8,441 nt of DNA from Polynucleobacter sp. (GCA_023257325.1 JALRCP010000171.1:1-8441), one strand, 5' to 3'; shown: positions 1 through 8,374, numbered from the stretch's first letter. Numbers and translations: made by a program. The notes: a model not told the origin generated them from the letters alone.

Positions 1-54
1 AATGGCTTCCATATTGGAACCACGACCTGAAATAAGAATAACAATTGAACTCAT
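1..54 (-). CDS. purN: Phosphoribosylglycinamide formyltransferase, N-terminal fragment (runs off left edge)
   Basis: The minus strand reads an ATG at 54-52 followed by 17 codons to the window edge, giving MSSIVILISGRGSNMEAI. This matches the start of the PurN family: a first beta strand followed by the phosphate-binding Ser-Gly-x-Gly-Ser-Asn loop (residues 9-14 here). PurN transfers a formyl group from 10-formyltetrahydrofolate to glycinamide ribonucleotide in cytosolic de novo purine synthesis. Only about a tenth of the protein is present, so catalytic residues cannot be checked. The gene is divergent from ribF, with 27 bp between the two starts. No good Shine-Dalgarno site is visible; the bases just before the ATG on the minus strand read GGCGGGC. 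The short fragment leaves some chance of another formyltransferase-fold enzyme, but PurN is much the best fit. Confidence 0.82.
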   Translation of the reverse strand, partial: MSSIVILISGRGSNMEAI

Positions 55-61
55 GCCCGCC

Positions 62-74
62 AATATAATTCATA
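62..74. promoter_or_regulatory. Putative divergent (bidirectional) promoter core between purN and ribF
   Basis: Positions 64-69 read TATAAT on the plus strand, a perfect sigma70 -10 hexamer. The overlapping minus-strand sequence reads TATATT (67 to 62), also a good -10, and a second minus-strand candidate TATGAA lies at 74 to 69. The AATATAATT core is nearly symmetric. A plus-strand start about 7 nt downstream would fall near 76-79, only a few bases before the ribF GTG at 82. A minus-strand start from TATATT would fall near 55-56, just before the purN ATG. No convincing -35 is seen on either side: TTGAAC at 45-50 is only 13 bp from the plus-strand -10. This is inference from sequence. The promoters could instead lie inside the neighbouring genes. 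Confidence 0.42.
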
Positions 75-81
75 CCTTAAC

Positions 82-1032
82 GTGAAGGTAATTAGAGGCA
101 TCCCTCCCGCATCGAATTGGACCCCCTGCGCTCTCACCATCGGCAATTTTGATGGTGTGCATCGGGGGCATCAGGCATTGCTCAAAAAACTAGTTGAACA
201 AGCAAAAGCCTTGAATGTTCAATCCTGCGTGATGACTTTTGAACCCCATCCGATTGAATATTTTTCCCCCTCAAAAGCCCCCTCAAGAATTTCAGGGCTC
301 AGGGACAAGTTATCCGCACTGGCAAAAATGGGCATTGATACCGTGCTGGTGATTCATTTCAATCAAACGTTCGCCAATTTAACTCCAAATGATTTTGTTC
401 AAAAAGTTTTATTAGATGGACTTTCGGTGAAATCAATTTTGATCGGCGATGATTTTCATTACGGCGCCAAACGGGCTGGCAGTTTCAGCGATTTAAAGTT
501 GGCAGGTCTTCAACATGGCTTTGCAGTTGAACAAATGCACACTCTCACAGAAAACAATGAGCGTATCTCTAGTTCAGCCATCCGCGAAGCACTCCTAGAA
601 GGAGATATGGCTCACGCAAAACAGTTATTGGGTAGACCGTATACTTTCAGCGGACATGTGCAGCATGGGCAAAAATTAGGTAGAAATTTGGGCTTCCCAA
701 CCCTCAATATCGCCGTTGCCAACAAGCTTCACAAAAGAAAACCTGCGGCTCAAGGAATTTTTATCGCACAAGTGCACGGCTTAGGCGACAATCCTTTACC
801 GGCAGTCGCCAGCTTGGGGCAAAGACCTACGGTAGATGACTCTGGTCGTTATTTACTGGAGGTTCATATTTTTAATTTTGATCAGCAGATCTATGGACAA
901 TTGGTTGAGGTTGAGCTGATTCAAAAAATTCGTGACGAAGAAAAATATAACAACTTAGAAACACTGAAAAAAGCCATTGCAGAGGATGCATTGACTGCAA
1001 AAAATTACTTTGAAATAACTGATCATGTCTGA
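82..1032 (+). CDS. ribF: Bifunctional riboflavin kinase / FMN adenylyltransferase (FAD synthetase)
   Basis: This cytosolic enzyme phosphorylates riboflavin to FMN and adenylylates FMN to FAD. The 316-residue product has the usual RibF length and order. The N-terminal nucleotidyltransferase domain shows [10 protein letters not shown] (21-30), TFEPHP (52-57), [12 protein letters not shown] (122-133) and [10 protein letters not shown] (162-171). The C-terminal riboflavin kinase domain shows [14 protein letters not shown] (196-209) and the LEVH segment, where Glu260 is the probable catalytic base. The start is a GTG at 82. The family-typical opening MKVIRGIP begins there, and no in-frame ATG lies between it and an upstream stop at 46-48. 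No Shine-Dalgarno site precedes it, and the nearby -10-like TATAAT suggests a very short or absent leader. The last 8 nt overlap the ileS start. It is the first gene of the five-gene plus-strand run, and no FMN riboswitch fits in the short upstream gap. Confidence 0.96.
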   Translation: MKVIRGIPPASNWTPCALTIGNFDGVHRGHQALLKKLVEQAKALNVQSCVMTFEPHPIEYFSPSKAPSRISGLRDKLSALAKMGIDTVLVIHFNQTFANLTPNDFVQKVLLDGLSVKSILIGDDFHYGAKRAGSFSDLKLAGLQHGFAVEQMHTLTENNERISSSAIREALLEGDMAHAKQLLGRPYTFSGHVQHGQKLGRNLGFPTLNIAVANKLHKRKPAAQGIFIAQVHGLGDNPLPAVASLGQRPTVDDSGRYLLEVHIFNFDQQIYGQLVEVELIQKIRDEEKYNNLETLKKAIAEDALTAKNYFEITDHV

Positions 1033-3883
1033 TAAAAAAAATTCTTACTCCGTCAATCTTCTAGACACCACCTTTCCGATGAGAGGCGACCTTCCCAAAC
1101 GTGAACCACTCTGGGTCAAAGAATGGCAAGAGAAAAAGATTTACCAAAAGATTCGTGAAGCAAGAGCTGGTAAGCCAACATTCATTCTGCATGATGGCCC
1201 TCCATACGCCAATGGCGATATTCACATTGGTCATGCCGTTAACAAAATTTTGAAAGACATGATTGTTAAAGCCAAGGGCTTTGCAGGTTACGACGCACGC
1301 TATGTACCTGGCTGGGATTGCCATGGCATGCCCATTGAAATTCAGATTGAAAAACAATTTGGTAAGCATCTACCAACCTCTGAGGTTCAAGCAAAGGCTC
1401 GCGCTTATGCAGAAGTTCAAATTGACAAGCAAAAAAAGGATTTTGAGCGCTTAGGTGTCTTGGGTGACTGGCAAAACCCCTACCTCACCATGAATTTCAA
1501 AAATGAAGCGGATGAAATTCGTGCGCTTGGAAAAATTCTAGAAAATGGTTATGTGTACCGCGGTTTAAAACCGGTGAACTGGTGTTTTGATTGTGGCTCT
1601 GCATTGGCTGAAGCAGAAGTGGAATATCAGGACAAAGAAGATATCGCCGTTGATGTTGGCTTTGCTTTTGCTGAAGATCAATTGCCTGCTTTGGCAAAAG
1701 CATTTGGTCTTGCTCAATTACCCAAAGCACAAGGCATGGCTGTCATTTGGACCACCACACCTTGGACCTTGCCTTCCAATCAGGCTTTGAATTTACATCC
1801 GGAAATTGAATATGCTTTAGTGGATACCGCCAAAGGTTTATTAATTTTGGCGAAAGACCGCGTAGAACACTGCTTGAAAGAGTATTCATTAGATGGCCAG
1901 ATCATCGCCAATTGCCAAGGACAAGCCTTAGAAGGTATTCAATTTATTCACCCACTGGCCAAAGCTCATGATGGCTTTAACAGAAGATCGCCCGTTTATT
2001 TGGCAGACTACGTCACACTAGATAGCGGTACTGGTTTGGTGCACTCTGCCCCAGCATATGGTGAAGAAGACTTTAAATCATGCAAAGCACATGGTCTTAA
2101 AGATCAAGATATTCTGAACCCAGTCATGGGTGATGGCGTGTATGCGTCATGGTTACCATTGTTTGCGGGTCTATCTATTTGGAAAGCCAATCCGCAAATC
2201 GTTGAAGCGTTGCAACAGGCGGGCTCACTCTTACTCTCTGCCAAACTGAAACACTCCTACATGCATTGCTGGAGGCACAAAACCCCCGTGGTTTACCGAG
2301 CGACCGCACAATGGTTTGCCAGCATGGACAAAAAAGTTGCTTCAGGAAAAAGCTTGCGAGAAACAGCCTTGGCAGGCATTGAGGCCACAGAATTTTTCCC
2401 AGCTTGGGGCAAACAACGTCTGCACAGCATGATTGCAAATCGTCCAGATTGGACCCTATCTAGACAGCGTCAATGGGGTGTACCGATGGCGTTCTTGATC
2501 CACAAGGAAACGGGAGAGCTTCATCCACGCACGCCTGAGCTTCTAGAAATCATTGCAAAGCGTGTTGAAAAAGAAGGCATCGAAGCATGGCAGTCTATTG
2601 ATATCAAAGAGCTGTTGGGTGATGAAGCCAACATGTATGAAAAAAATAAAGACACCCTAGATGTCTGGTTTGATTCAGGCACAACGCACTGGCATGTGAT
2701 TCGAGGATCCCATGCAAGCACGTTGGCCGATACCAGCAGGGAGAAGCCAGACGGTCGCTGGGCTGATCTTTATTTGGAAGGCTCAGATCAACATCGTGGC
2801 TGGTTCCACTCATCTTTGCTCACCGGCGCCATGCTCGATGGCAAACCACCCTACAAGGCTTTGTTAACGCATGGATTTACCGTGGATGGTCAAGGTAGAA
2901 AAATGAGTAAGTCCATTGGTAACGTGATTGCCCCTCAAGAAGTCGCCGACAAAATGGGCGCTGAGATTATCCGCTTGTGGGTGGCGTCAACAGATTACTC
3001 CGGCGAGATGACCATTTCAGATGAAATCTTAAAACGTGTGGTGGAAAGCTATCGTCGCATCAGAAACACTTTGAGATTTTTATTGGCCAATCTATCAGAC
3101 TTTGACATCAACCAACACCGCATGGACCCCAGTGCCCTGTTGGAAATTGATCAATATGCGCTGGCTTTGACAGAATCTGTTCAAAAAGATTTGCTGGCGC
3201 ATTACGAACGTTATGAATTCCACCCTGCCGTCTCAAGACTGATGACCTTCTGCTCAGAAGATATGGGAGGTTTTTATTTAGACATTCTTAAAGATCGCCT
3301 CTACACGACAGCTGCAAACTCTCAAGCCCGTCGCTCTGCGCAAAATGCCTTGTTCCATATCACGCAATCTTTCTTGCGCTTAATGGCCCCCTTCTTATCA
3401 TTTACTGCCGAAGAGGCATGGCAAGTTTTTGCCCATCAAACAAAGAGTCAAGACACCATCTTCACAGAAGAGTTTTATGCGCTCCCAACAGTGACTCGGG
3501 GCGAAGATTTGATTGCTCGATGGACTCGTATTCGTGAAATGCGCTCTGAAATCACTAAGGCCATCGAGTATGAACGTGAAGCGGGCCATGTGGGATCTTC
3601 TTTGCAAGCTGAAATCCATATTCAAGCTTCAAGCAAAGACGCGGCCTTGTTAAATTCTTTGGGAGATGATTTGAAATTCATCACCATTACTTCGAGCGCA
3701 ACAGTGGAAGTCGTGGATTCTCTATCTGAATTGAAAGTTATCGTTCGAGCCTCTGCTCATCAAAAATGTGGTCGCTGTTGGCATTACCGAGAAGATGTTG
3801 GACATGATTCAGAACACCCAACTCTTTGCGGCCGTTGCACCAGCAATTTATTGGGTGAAGGCGAGAGCCGACACATTGCTTAA
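1025..3883 (+). CDS. ileS: Isoleucyl-tRNA synthetase
   Basis: The product charges tRNA-Ile with isoleucine in the cytoplasm and edits misactivated valine. At 952 residues it has the full length of the bacterial (type 1) enzyme. Visible class I motifs are HIGH (67-70) and KMSKS (626-630). Other landmarks are [10 protein letters not shown] (96-105), the editing (CP1) domain signature WTTTPWTLP (242-250), DVWFDSG (546-552) and [11 protein letters not shown] (584-594). A C-terminal zinc site is formed by Cys915, Cys918, Cys935 and Cys938 in two CGRC motifs. These features are typical of the mupirocin-sensitive form, although sensitivity itself is an inference. The ATG at 1025 lies inside the 3' end of ribF (8-nt overlap, different frame). 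No clear Shine-Dalgarno site precedes it, so translational coupling to ribF is likely. Codons 4-6 contain an A8 run. Confidence 0.98.
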   Translation: MSDKKNSYSVNLLDTTFPMRGDLPKREPLWVKEWQEKKIYQKIREARAGKPTFILHDGPPYANGDIHIGHAVNKILKDMIVKAKGFAGYDARYVPGWDCHGMPIEIQIEKQFGKHLPTSEVQAKARAYAEVQIDKQKKDFERLGVLGDWQNPYLTMNFKNEADEIRALGKILENGYVYRGLKPVNWCFDCGSALAEAEVEYQDKEDIAVDVGFAFAEDQLPALAKAFGLAQLPKAQGMAVIWTTTPWTLPSNQALNLHPEIEYALVDTAKGLLILAKDRVEHCLKEYSLDGQIIANCQGQALEGIQFIHPLAKAHDGFNRRSPVYLADYVTLDSGTGLVHSAPAYGEEDFKSCKAHGLKDQDILNPVMGDGVYASWLPLFAGLSIWKANPQIVEALQQAGSLLLSAKLKHSYMHCWRHKTPVVYRATAQWFASMDKKVASGKSLRETALAGIEATEFFPAWGKQRLHSMIANRPDWTLSRQRQWGVPMAFLIHKETGELHPRTPELLEIIAKRVEKEGIEAWQSIDIKELLGDEANMYEKNKDTLDVWFDSGTTHWHVIRGSHASTLADTSREKPDGRWADLYLEGSDQHRGWFHSSLLTGAMLDGKPPYKALLTHGFTVDGQGRKMSKSIGNVIAPQEVADKMGAEIIRLWVASTDYSGEMTISDEILKRVVESYRRIRNTLRFLLANLSDFDINQHRMDPSALLEIDQYALALTESVQKDLLAHYERYEFHPAVSRLMTFCSEDMGGFYLDILKDRLYTTAANSQARRSAQNALFHITQSFLRLMAPFLSFTAEEAWQVFAHQTKSQDTIFTEEFYALPTVTRGEDLIARWTRIREMRSEITKAIEYEREAGHVGSSLQAEIHIQASSKDAALLNSLGDDLKFITITSSATVEVVDSLSELKVIVRASAHQKCGRCWHYREDVGHDSEHPTLCGRCTSNLLGEGESRHIA

Positions 3884-3891
3884 TGAATACT

Positions 3892-3897
3892 GAGGGG
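3892..3897 (+). promoter_or_regulatory. Shine-Dalgarno site that fixes the lspA GTG start
   Basis: GAGGGG at 3892-3897 lies 5 nt before the GTG at 3903 and is a good match to the anti-Shine-Dalgarno sequence. It supports that GTG over the internal ATG near 3960, which would begin inside the first membrane helix. Confidence 0.7.
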
Positions 3898-3902
3898 TTT
3901 TA

Positions 3903-4400
3903 GTGGCACGTTCAGGCAAATCAGGGGGTTCTCAACAAGCATTCTTTGCTTGGTTAGGCATGTCCACCCTCATCATCATCATTGATCAACTCACCAAAAT
4001 CATTGCTAAAAACAATCTTTTTGAAGGGGTTGCGCGCCCTGTCACCTCTTTTTTAAATTGGACTTTGGTATACAACCCAGGTGCCGCTTTTTCTTTTCTT
4101 GCGCAGGCAGGGGGTTGGCAGCGATGGTTTTTTACTGGCTTAGGCTTGGTCGCTGCAGCCGTAATGATTTGGTTAATTAAGAAAAATACTCAACAAACTA
4201 TTTTTTGCTTGGCCATGAGTTTGATTCTGAGTGGCGCCGTTGGCAATGTGATTGATCGCATTGTGTATGGCGCTGTCGTTGACTTTGTAGATGTTCACTA
4301 CCTAGGCTGGCATTGGCCAGCTTTCAATATTGCCGACAGTGCCATCACTTTGGGTGTGATTCTGTTAATCTTTGACGAAATCAGACGCGTTAATAAATAA
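3903..4400 (+). CDS. lspA: Lipoprotein signal peptidase (signal peptidase II)
   Basis: LspA is an inner-membrane aspartyl protease that removes signal peptides from diacylglyceryl-modified prolipoproteins. The 165-residue product has the normal length and about four hydrophobic segments (roughly residues 13-30, 75-92, 99-117 and 140-160). Family motifs are DQLTK (28-32), YNPGAAFSFL (57-66), GNVIDR (114-119), VVDFVDVH (125-132) and FNIADSAI (141-148). Asp127 and Asp145 match the catalytic aspartate pair. The start is a GTG supported by GAGGGG 5 nt upstream. The N-terminal 12 residues are polar and basic, fitting a short cytoplasmic tail. The gene begins 19 nt after ileS; the ileS-lspA pair is also adjacent in E. 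coli and many other proteobacteria. It ends 17 nt before coaBC. Confidence 0.97.
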   Translation: MARSGKSGGSQQAFFAWLGMSTLIIIIDQLTKIIAKNNLFEGVARPVTSFLNWTLVYNPGAAFSFLAQAGGWQRWFFTGLGLVAAAVMIWLIKKNTQQTIFCLAMSLILSGAVGNVIDRIVYGAVVDFVDVHYLGWHWPAFNIADSAITLGVILLIFDEIRRVNK

Positions 4401-4417
4401 AAAGGTTTAGCAGGCAG

Positions 4418-5617
4418 ATGCAATCACTTCAAGGCAAACAAATTCTCTTGGCCATGTCCGGAGGCATTGCTGCATTTAAAGTAGCTGAATTGGCTCGCGC
4501 TTTGATTCAAGAAGGCGCCTCTGTACAGGTGATGATGAGTGAGGCAGCCACGCAATTCATGACTCCCGTGACCATGCAAGCACTCACAGGTCAGCCAGTG
4601 TTTACAGATCAATGGGACTCACGCATCCCCAATAACATGGCTCATATCGAGCTATCCAGAAAAGCCGATTTAATGGTGGTTGCACCCGCCAGTGCAGACT
4701 TAATGGCCAAGATTGGTCATGGTTTAGCCAATGACTTAATCAGTGCCACATGCTTAGCCAGAGAGTGTCCCTTGATGGTAGTCCCTGCCATGAATAAGCA
4801 AATGTGGGACAACCCAGCCACGCAAAGAAATGTGGCTCAACTCTTCAATGATCAAATCACTGTTCTAGGGCCTACCAGCGGTAGTCAGGCTTGTGGCGAA
4901 AACGGTATGGGCAGAATGCTAGAAGCCCATGAAATTCTAGAAGGCATCATCGCTTTTTTCCAAAAAAAAGTTCTTAGCGGTAAAAAAGTTCTCATCACCG
5001 CTGGCCCAACTTATGAAGCGATTGATCCTGTTAGGGGCATCACCAATAAAAGTTCTGGAAAAATGGGTTTTGCCATTGCAAAGGCGGCTCTAGAGGCAGG
5101 CGCCAAAGTTCAATTAATTGCTGGGCCTTGTCACTTAAATACGCCACTAGAGTTCACTGGCCAGATTCAACGCACCAATGTTTCTAGCGCAAAAGAAATG
5201 CATGCTGCGGTGATGGGTCATTTGGATTGCGACATTTTCTTTGCCGTAGCTGCAGTGGCTGATTGGACAATCAAGAATCCGTCTCCTGAAAAAATTAAAA
5301 AATCCAATGCAGGGCAACCTTCTCTAGAATTTGAATTAAATCCTGACATATTGGCTGACTTTGCTCAGCAAACAAAAGGTAAAAAAGTTTTTTGCGTTGG
5401 CTTTGCAGCAGAAACCCATGATTTAAAGAAACATGGGCAAGAGAAATTGCAACGCAAAAACATTCCGATGCTAGTTGCCAACATTGGTCCAAAGACATTT
5501 GGATTGGATGAGAATCAACTCATGGTCATTGAAGCCAGTGGCATCACCGAAATGCCAGCAGCCGACAAATTAAGCTTATCTCGTCAATTAATCCATCTTG
5601 TTTCAACAAAAATTTAA
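4418..5617 (+). CDS. coaBC: Bifunctional phosphopantothenoylcysteine decarboxylase / phosphopantothenate-cysteine ligase
   Basis: CoaBC (Dfp) joins cysteine to 4'-phosphopantothenate using CTP (CoaB) and then decarboxylates the product to 4'-phosphopantetheine with an FMN cofactor (CoaC), in cytosolic coenzyme A synthesis. The 399-residue product contains both domains. The CoaC half (about 1-180) shows SGGIAAFK (14-21), catalytic His76, the PAMN motif with Asn126, and the CGENGMGRM loop with Cys159. The CoaB half (about 188-399) shows ITAGPT (193-198), [15 protein letters not shown] (203-217) with Asn210, AAVADW (278-283) and the lysine cluster 292-295. The ATG at 4418 has only a modest ribosome site (AGG at 4412-4414). 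The domain junction carries an A8 run and an 18-nt-spaced in-frame repeat encoding KKVL twice. The stop lies 1 nt before dut. Confidence 0.97.
   Translation: MQSLQGKQILLAMSGGIAAFKVAELARALIQEGASVQVMMSEAATQFMTPVTMQALTGQPVFTDQWDSRIPNNMAHIELSRKADLMVVAPASADLMAKIGHGLANDLISATCLARECPLMVVPAMNKQMWDNPATQRNVAQLFNDQITVLGPTSGSQACGENGMGRMLEAHEILEGIIAFFQKKVLSGKKVLITAGPTYEAIDPVRGITNKSSGKMGFAIAKAALEAGAKVQLIAGPCHLNTPLEFTGQIQRTNVSSAKEMHAAVMGHLDCDIFFAVAAVADWTIKNPSPEKIKKSNAGQPSLEFELNPDILADFAQQTKGKKVFCVGFAAETHDLKKHGQEKLQRKNIPMLVANIGPKTFGLDENQLMVIEASGITEMPAADKLSLSRQLIHLVSTKI
4964..4992 (+). repeat. Short direct repeat and A8 tract at the CoaC/CoaB domain boundary
   Basis: AAAAAAGTTCT occurs at 4964-4974 and again at 4982-4992, an 18-nt period that stays in frame and encodes [10 protein letters not shown]. 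The first copy is extended to eight A residues (4962-4969) and is preceded by six T residues (4954-4959). In the coaBC frame the run is read CAA AAA AAA, giving an all-A slippery heptamer. A shift to the -1 frame meets AGT TCT TAG, so translation would end at 4975-4977. The repeat itself is certain from the sequence; any functional role is speculative. Confidence 0.75.
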
Positions 5618-5618
5618 T

Positions 5619-6068
5619 ATGAAAAAATTACAAGTCAAAGTTCTTGATGAACGCATGAAAAATAACTTGCCTCAATATGCAACGGCAGGAAGTGCCGGTC
5701 TAGATTTGAGAGCTTGCTTGGATGAGGCTATCACCATTGAACCCGGTCAAACTGTTTTAGTACCAACGGGCTTGGCGATCTATTTGGATGATCCAGCCTA
5801 TGCTGCTTTGATTTTGCCAAGGTCTGGCCTGGGTCACAAACACGGTATCGTACTGGGCAACTTGGTGGGCTTGATTGATTCAGACTACCAAGGTCAATTG
5901 ATGGTTAGCACTTGGAACCGCGGTCAAACAGCTTTCAAACTTGAGCCGATGGAGCGCTTGGCTCAATTGGTCATCGTGCCAGTGGCTCAAGTTGAATGGG
6001 CTGAAGTAGAAGAATTCACCGCCAGCGAGCGGGGTGCTGGCGGCTTTGGCAGTACTGGCCGAGCTTAA
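5619..6068 (+). CDS. dut: Deoxyuridine 5'-triphosphate nucleotidohydrolase (dUTPase)
   Basis: Dut hydrolyses dUTP to dUMP and pyrophosphate, keeping uracil out of DNA and supplying dUMP for thymidylate synthesis; the family acts as a cytosolic homotrimer. The 149-residue product is close to the E. coli length and carries all five motifs: [10 protein letters not shown] (23-32), [10 protein letters not shown] (67-76), [11 protein letters not shown] (84-94) with catalytic Asp89, [11 protein letters not shown] (112-122) and the C-terminal arm [11 protein letters not shown] (138-148). The ATG at 5619 was chosen because its product opens [12 protein letters not shown], as the family does. An in-frame TTG at 5598, inside coaBC, would add seven atypical residues. 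There is no Shine-Dalgarno site, and the coaBC stop (5615-5617) is 1 nt away, so translation is probably coupled. Its TAA overlaps the clpA stop on the other strand. Confidence 0.97.
   Translation: MKKLQVKVLDERMKNNLPQYATAGSAGLDLRACLDEAITIEPGQTVLVPTGLAIYLDDPAYAALILPRSGLGHKHGIVLGNLVGLIDSDYQGQLMVSTWNRGQTAFKLEPMERLAQLVIVPVAQVEWAEVEEFTASERGAGGFGSTGRA
6019..6043. other. GC-rich inverted repeat at the 3' end of dut
   Basis: CCGCCAGC at 6019-6026 is perfectly complementary to GCTGGCGG at 6036-6043, giving an 8-bp stem with a 9-nt loop. It lies within the last codons of dut (motif 5 region) and about 22 nt past the clpA stop on the other strand. On the minus strand the stem is followed by TGAATTCTTC, a U-rich but broken tract, so a weak terminator for clpA is possible. 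On the plus strand CTTTGG follows, which is not terminator-like. It could also arise simply from the coding of the Gly-rich motif. Confidence 0.4.
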
Positions 6069-8374
6069 ATTTCTTCCGTCTGAGCAGACCCCGAAGCAAT
6101 TTTCTTCACTGCAGGTCTTACAGGCGCATCAAAATCCAAGACAATTTTTTCATTGGCGTCCATGTCGACAACGACATGACCGCCATGAACTAATTTGCCA
6201 AAGAGCAATTCATCGGCCAGCGCTTTTCTGACCAAATCTTGAATCAGACGCTGCATCGGTCTTGCCCCCATCAATGGATCAAAACCATGCTTGGCAAGAT
6301 AGGCTCGAAGATTTTCAGTAAAACTGGCATCCACTTTTTTCTCGTGAAGTTGCTCTTCTAGCTGCATTAAGAACTTATCTACCACGCGCAAAATGATGCT
6401 CTCATCCAAGGCCTTAAATGCCACAATGGCATCCAAACGATTGCGGAACTCTGGCGTAAAAGTACGTTTGATATCCCCCATCTCATCACCCGCTTGACGC
6501 ACTGTGGTGAAACCAATGGTTGATTTTTGCATGGTTTCAGCGCCTGCATTGGTGGTCATGATGATGATCACATTTCTAAAATCAGCTTTGCGGCCATTGT
6601 TATCAGTGAGCGTGCCATGATCCATCACTTGCAACAAGATATTAAAAATGTCAGGATGCGCTTTTTCAATTTCATCTAGCAATAGAACGCAATGAGGTTT
6701 TTTATTGACAGCTTCTGTTAACAAACCACCTTGATCAAAGCCCACATATCCTGGAGGAGCCCCAATCATGCGACTGACAGCATGACGCTCCATATACTCA
6801 GACATGTCAAAACGAATCAGCTCAACACCCATGATGAACGCCAACTGCTTCGCCACTTCAGTCTTACCAACTCCAGTAGGTCCAGAAAACAAGAATGAAC
6901 CAATCGGCTTATCATCTTTGCCAAGTCCGGCACGAGACATTTTGATGGCTGAGGCCAATGCTTCAATGGCTGGATCTTGACCAAAGACCACACTCTTTAA
7001 GTCGCGGTCTAATGTTTGAAGCTTGCTGCGATCATCCACGGAAACTGATTGTGGCGGAATGCGCGCAATCTTTGCCACGATGTCTTCCACCTCTTGGCGA
7101 CCAATGGTTTTCTTTTGCTTTGATTTGGGCAAAATACGTTGCGCAGCACCCGCTTCGTCAATGACATCAATGGCTTTGTCTGGCAAATGACGATCGTTGA
7201 TGTAACGCGCTGACAATTCTGCTGCAGCATTTAATGCAGCTTGTGCGTACTTCACCCCATGATGCTCTTCAAATTTAGCTTTTAAGCCACGCAAGATTTG
7301 CACCGTCTGATCAACCGTTGGCTCTAAAACATCGACTTTTTGGAAGCGTCTAGACAAAGCCGCATCTTTTTCAAAAATACCGCGATACTCATTGAATGTG
7401 GTCGCTCCAATACATTTCATTTGGCCACTCGATAATGCCGGCTTTAAAAGATTGCTAGCATCCAGAGTGCCGCCCGAGGCAGCTCCAGCACCAATCAATG
7501 TATGAATTTCATCAATGAACAAAATGGCGTCTGGACTATCTTTGAGATTTTTCAAAACCCCTTTGAGTCGTTGCTCAAAGTCTCCACGGTACTTAGTACC
7601 CGCCAATAGTGCGCCCATATCCAATGAATAAACGGTTGCCTTGGCCAAGACCTCGGGCACATCATTTTGTGTGATTCTCCAAGCCAAACCTTCAGCAATG
7701 GCTGTCTTACCTACACCAGCCTCCCCCACCAATAGGGGATTATTTTTGCGGCGGCGACACAAGACTTGAATCACTCGCTCAACCTCGCCCTCACGACCGA
7801 TAAGTGGGTCAATACGGCCCTGCTTAGCCATGACGTTCAAGTTTTGAGTGTATTGCTCTAACGGACTATCTTTGCTCGCAGCCCCTGACTCTTCACTTTC
7901 AGAACTGGTATCGCTTGTTTTAGGAGTTTCAACCTGATCCTTACGAATGCCATGACTGATGTAATTAACAATATCTAAACGAGTCACACCCTGCTGCTGA
8001 AGGTAATAGACCGCATGCGAATCTTTTTCGCCAAAAATAGCCACCAAGACATTTGCGCCAGTGACTTCTTTTTTACCGTTTGAAGTGGATTGAACGTGCA
8101 TGATGGCACGTTGAATCACGCGCTGAAATCCTAAAGTAGGCTGGGTGTCGACGTCATCTGACCCCGGCACAATCGGCGTATTGTCATTAATGAAGTTTTT
8201 GAGATTACTCTTTAAATCATCAATATTGACTGCACAAGCCTTTAAAACGTCGGCAGCCGTAGCATTATCCAAAAGGCCACACAGCAAGTGCTCTACTGTG
8301 ATGAATTCATGTCGCGACGCTCTTGCATCCACAAATGCCATATGCAAGGTCACTTCTAGTTCTTGAGCAATCAT
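6065..8374 (-). CDS. clpA: ATP-dependent Clp protease ATP-binding subunit ClpA
   Basis: ClpA is a cytosolic AAA+ unfoldase that feeds proteins, including N-degron substrates delivered by ClpS, into ClpP. The 769-residue product has a Clp N-domain (about 1-145) and an acidic, Ser-rich linker. The first AAA+ module has Walker A GEAGVGKT (217-224, Lys223) and Walker B Asp288-Glu289; the second has GPTGVGKT (Lys504) and Asp567-Glu568. The ClpP-docking tripeptide is IGF at 620-622, where E. coli ClpA has IGL. There is no ClpB-type middle domain, which separates it from ClpB. The start at 8374-8372 opens [14 protein letters not shown] as the family does and has a strong GGAGGA site. An in-frame GTG 18 nt upstream is less likely because that site would then lie inside the coding region. 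The start overlaps the clpS stop and the end overlaps the dut stop. Confidence 0.97.
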   Translation of the reverse strand: MIAQELEVTLHMAFVDARASRHEFITVEHLLCGLLDNATAADVLKACAVNIDDLKSNLKNFINDNTPIVPGSDDVDTQPTLGFQRVIQRAIMHVQSTSNGKKEVTGANVLVAIFGEKDSHAVYYLQQQGVTRLDIVNYISHGIRKDQVETPKTSDTSSESEESGAASKDSPLEQYTQNLNVMAKQGRIDPLIGREGEVERVIQVLCRRRKNNPLLVGEAGVGKTAIAEGLAWRITQNDVPEVLAKATVYSLDMGALLAGTKYRGDFEQRLKGVLKNLKDSPDAILFIDEIHTLIGAGAASGGTLDASNLLKPALSSGQMKCIGATTFNEYRGIFEKDAALSRRFQKVDVLEPTVDQTVQILRGLKAKFEEHHGVKYAQAALNAAAELSARYINDRHLPDKAIDVIDEAGAAQRILPKSKQKKTIGRQEVEDIVAKIARIPPQSVSVDDRSKLQTLDRDLKSVVFGQDPAIEALASAIKMSRAGLGKDDKPIGSFLFSGPTGVGKTEVAKQLAFIMGVELIRFDMSEYMERHAVSRMIGAPPGYVGFDQGGLLTEAVNKKPHCVLLLDEIEKAHPDIFNILLQVMDHGTLTDNNGRKADFRNVIIIMTTNAGAETMQKSTIGFTTVRQAGDEMGDIKRTFTPEFRNRLDAIVAFKALDESIILRVVDKFLMQLEEQLHEKKVDASFTENLRAYLAKHGFDPLMGARPMQRLIQDLVRKALADELLFGKLVHGGHVVVDMDANEKIVLDFDAPVRPAVKKIASGSAQTEEI
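6155..6184. other. Interrupted inverted repeat inside the clpA 3' coding region
   Basis: CATGTCG (6161-6167) and CGACATG (6172-6178) form a perfect 7-bp stem around the loop ACAA. The flanks GGCG (6155-6158) and CGCC (6181-6184) add four pairs beyond a 2x2 mismatch. Neither strand has a T-run after the stem, so it is not a standard intrinsic terminator. It falls in the codons for the [12 protein letters not shown] stretch near the ClpA C-terminus and may be a coincidence of coding, or a fold at the 3' end of a dut read-through transcript. Confidence 0.4.

Noticed and set aside
55..81. An FMN riboswitch before ribF
   Set aside because: The 27-bp gap is far too short for an RFN element, and none of its conserved pieces is present.
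1061..1369. A 102-codon open frame on the minus strand inside ileS
   Set aside because: It lies fully within the N-terminal coding region of ileS over the HIGH motif, has no ribosome site or recognisable protein features, and looks like a by-product of ileS codon use.
2175..2438. Minus-strand open frame of 87 codons inside ileS, with others at 1497-1730, 2521-2813 and 3398-3625
   Set aside because: All are antisense to well-conserved ileS sequence, and their Cys/Ser/His-rich products have no family character.
5598..5618. Longer dut start at TTG 5598
   Set aside because: It adds seven residues absent from the family and overlaps the coaBC end; the ATG at 5619 gives a normal dUTPase N-terminus.
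7009..7230. Minus-strand open frame in another reading frame within clpA, and plus-strand frames at 6034-6231, 6958-7164 and 8145-8366
   Set aside because: All overlap strongly supported dut or clpA coding sequence, with no ribosome site or recognisable motif.
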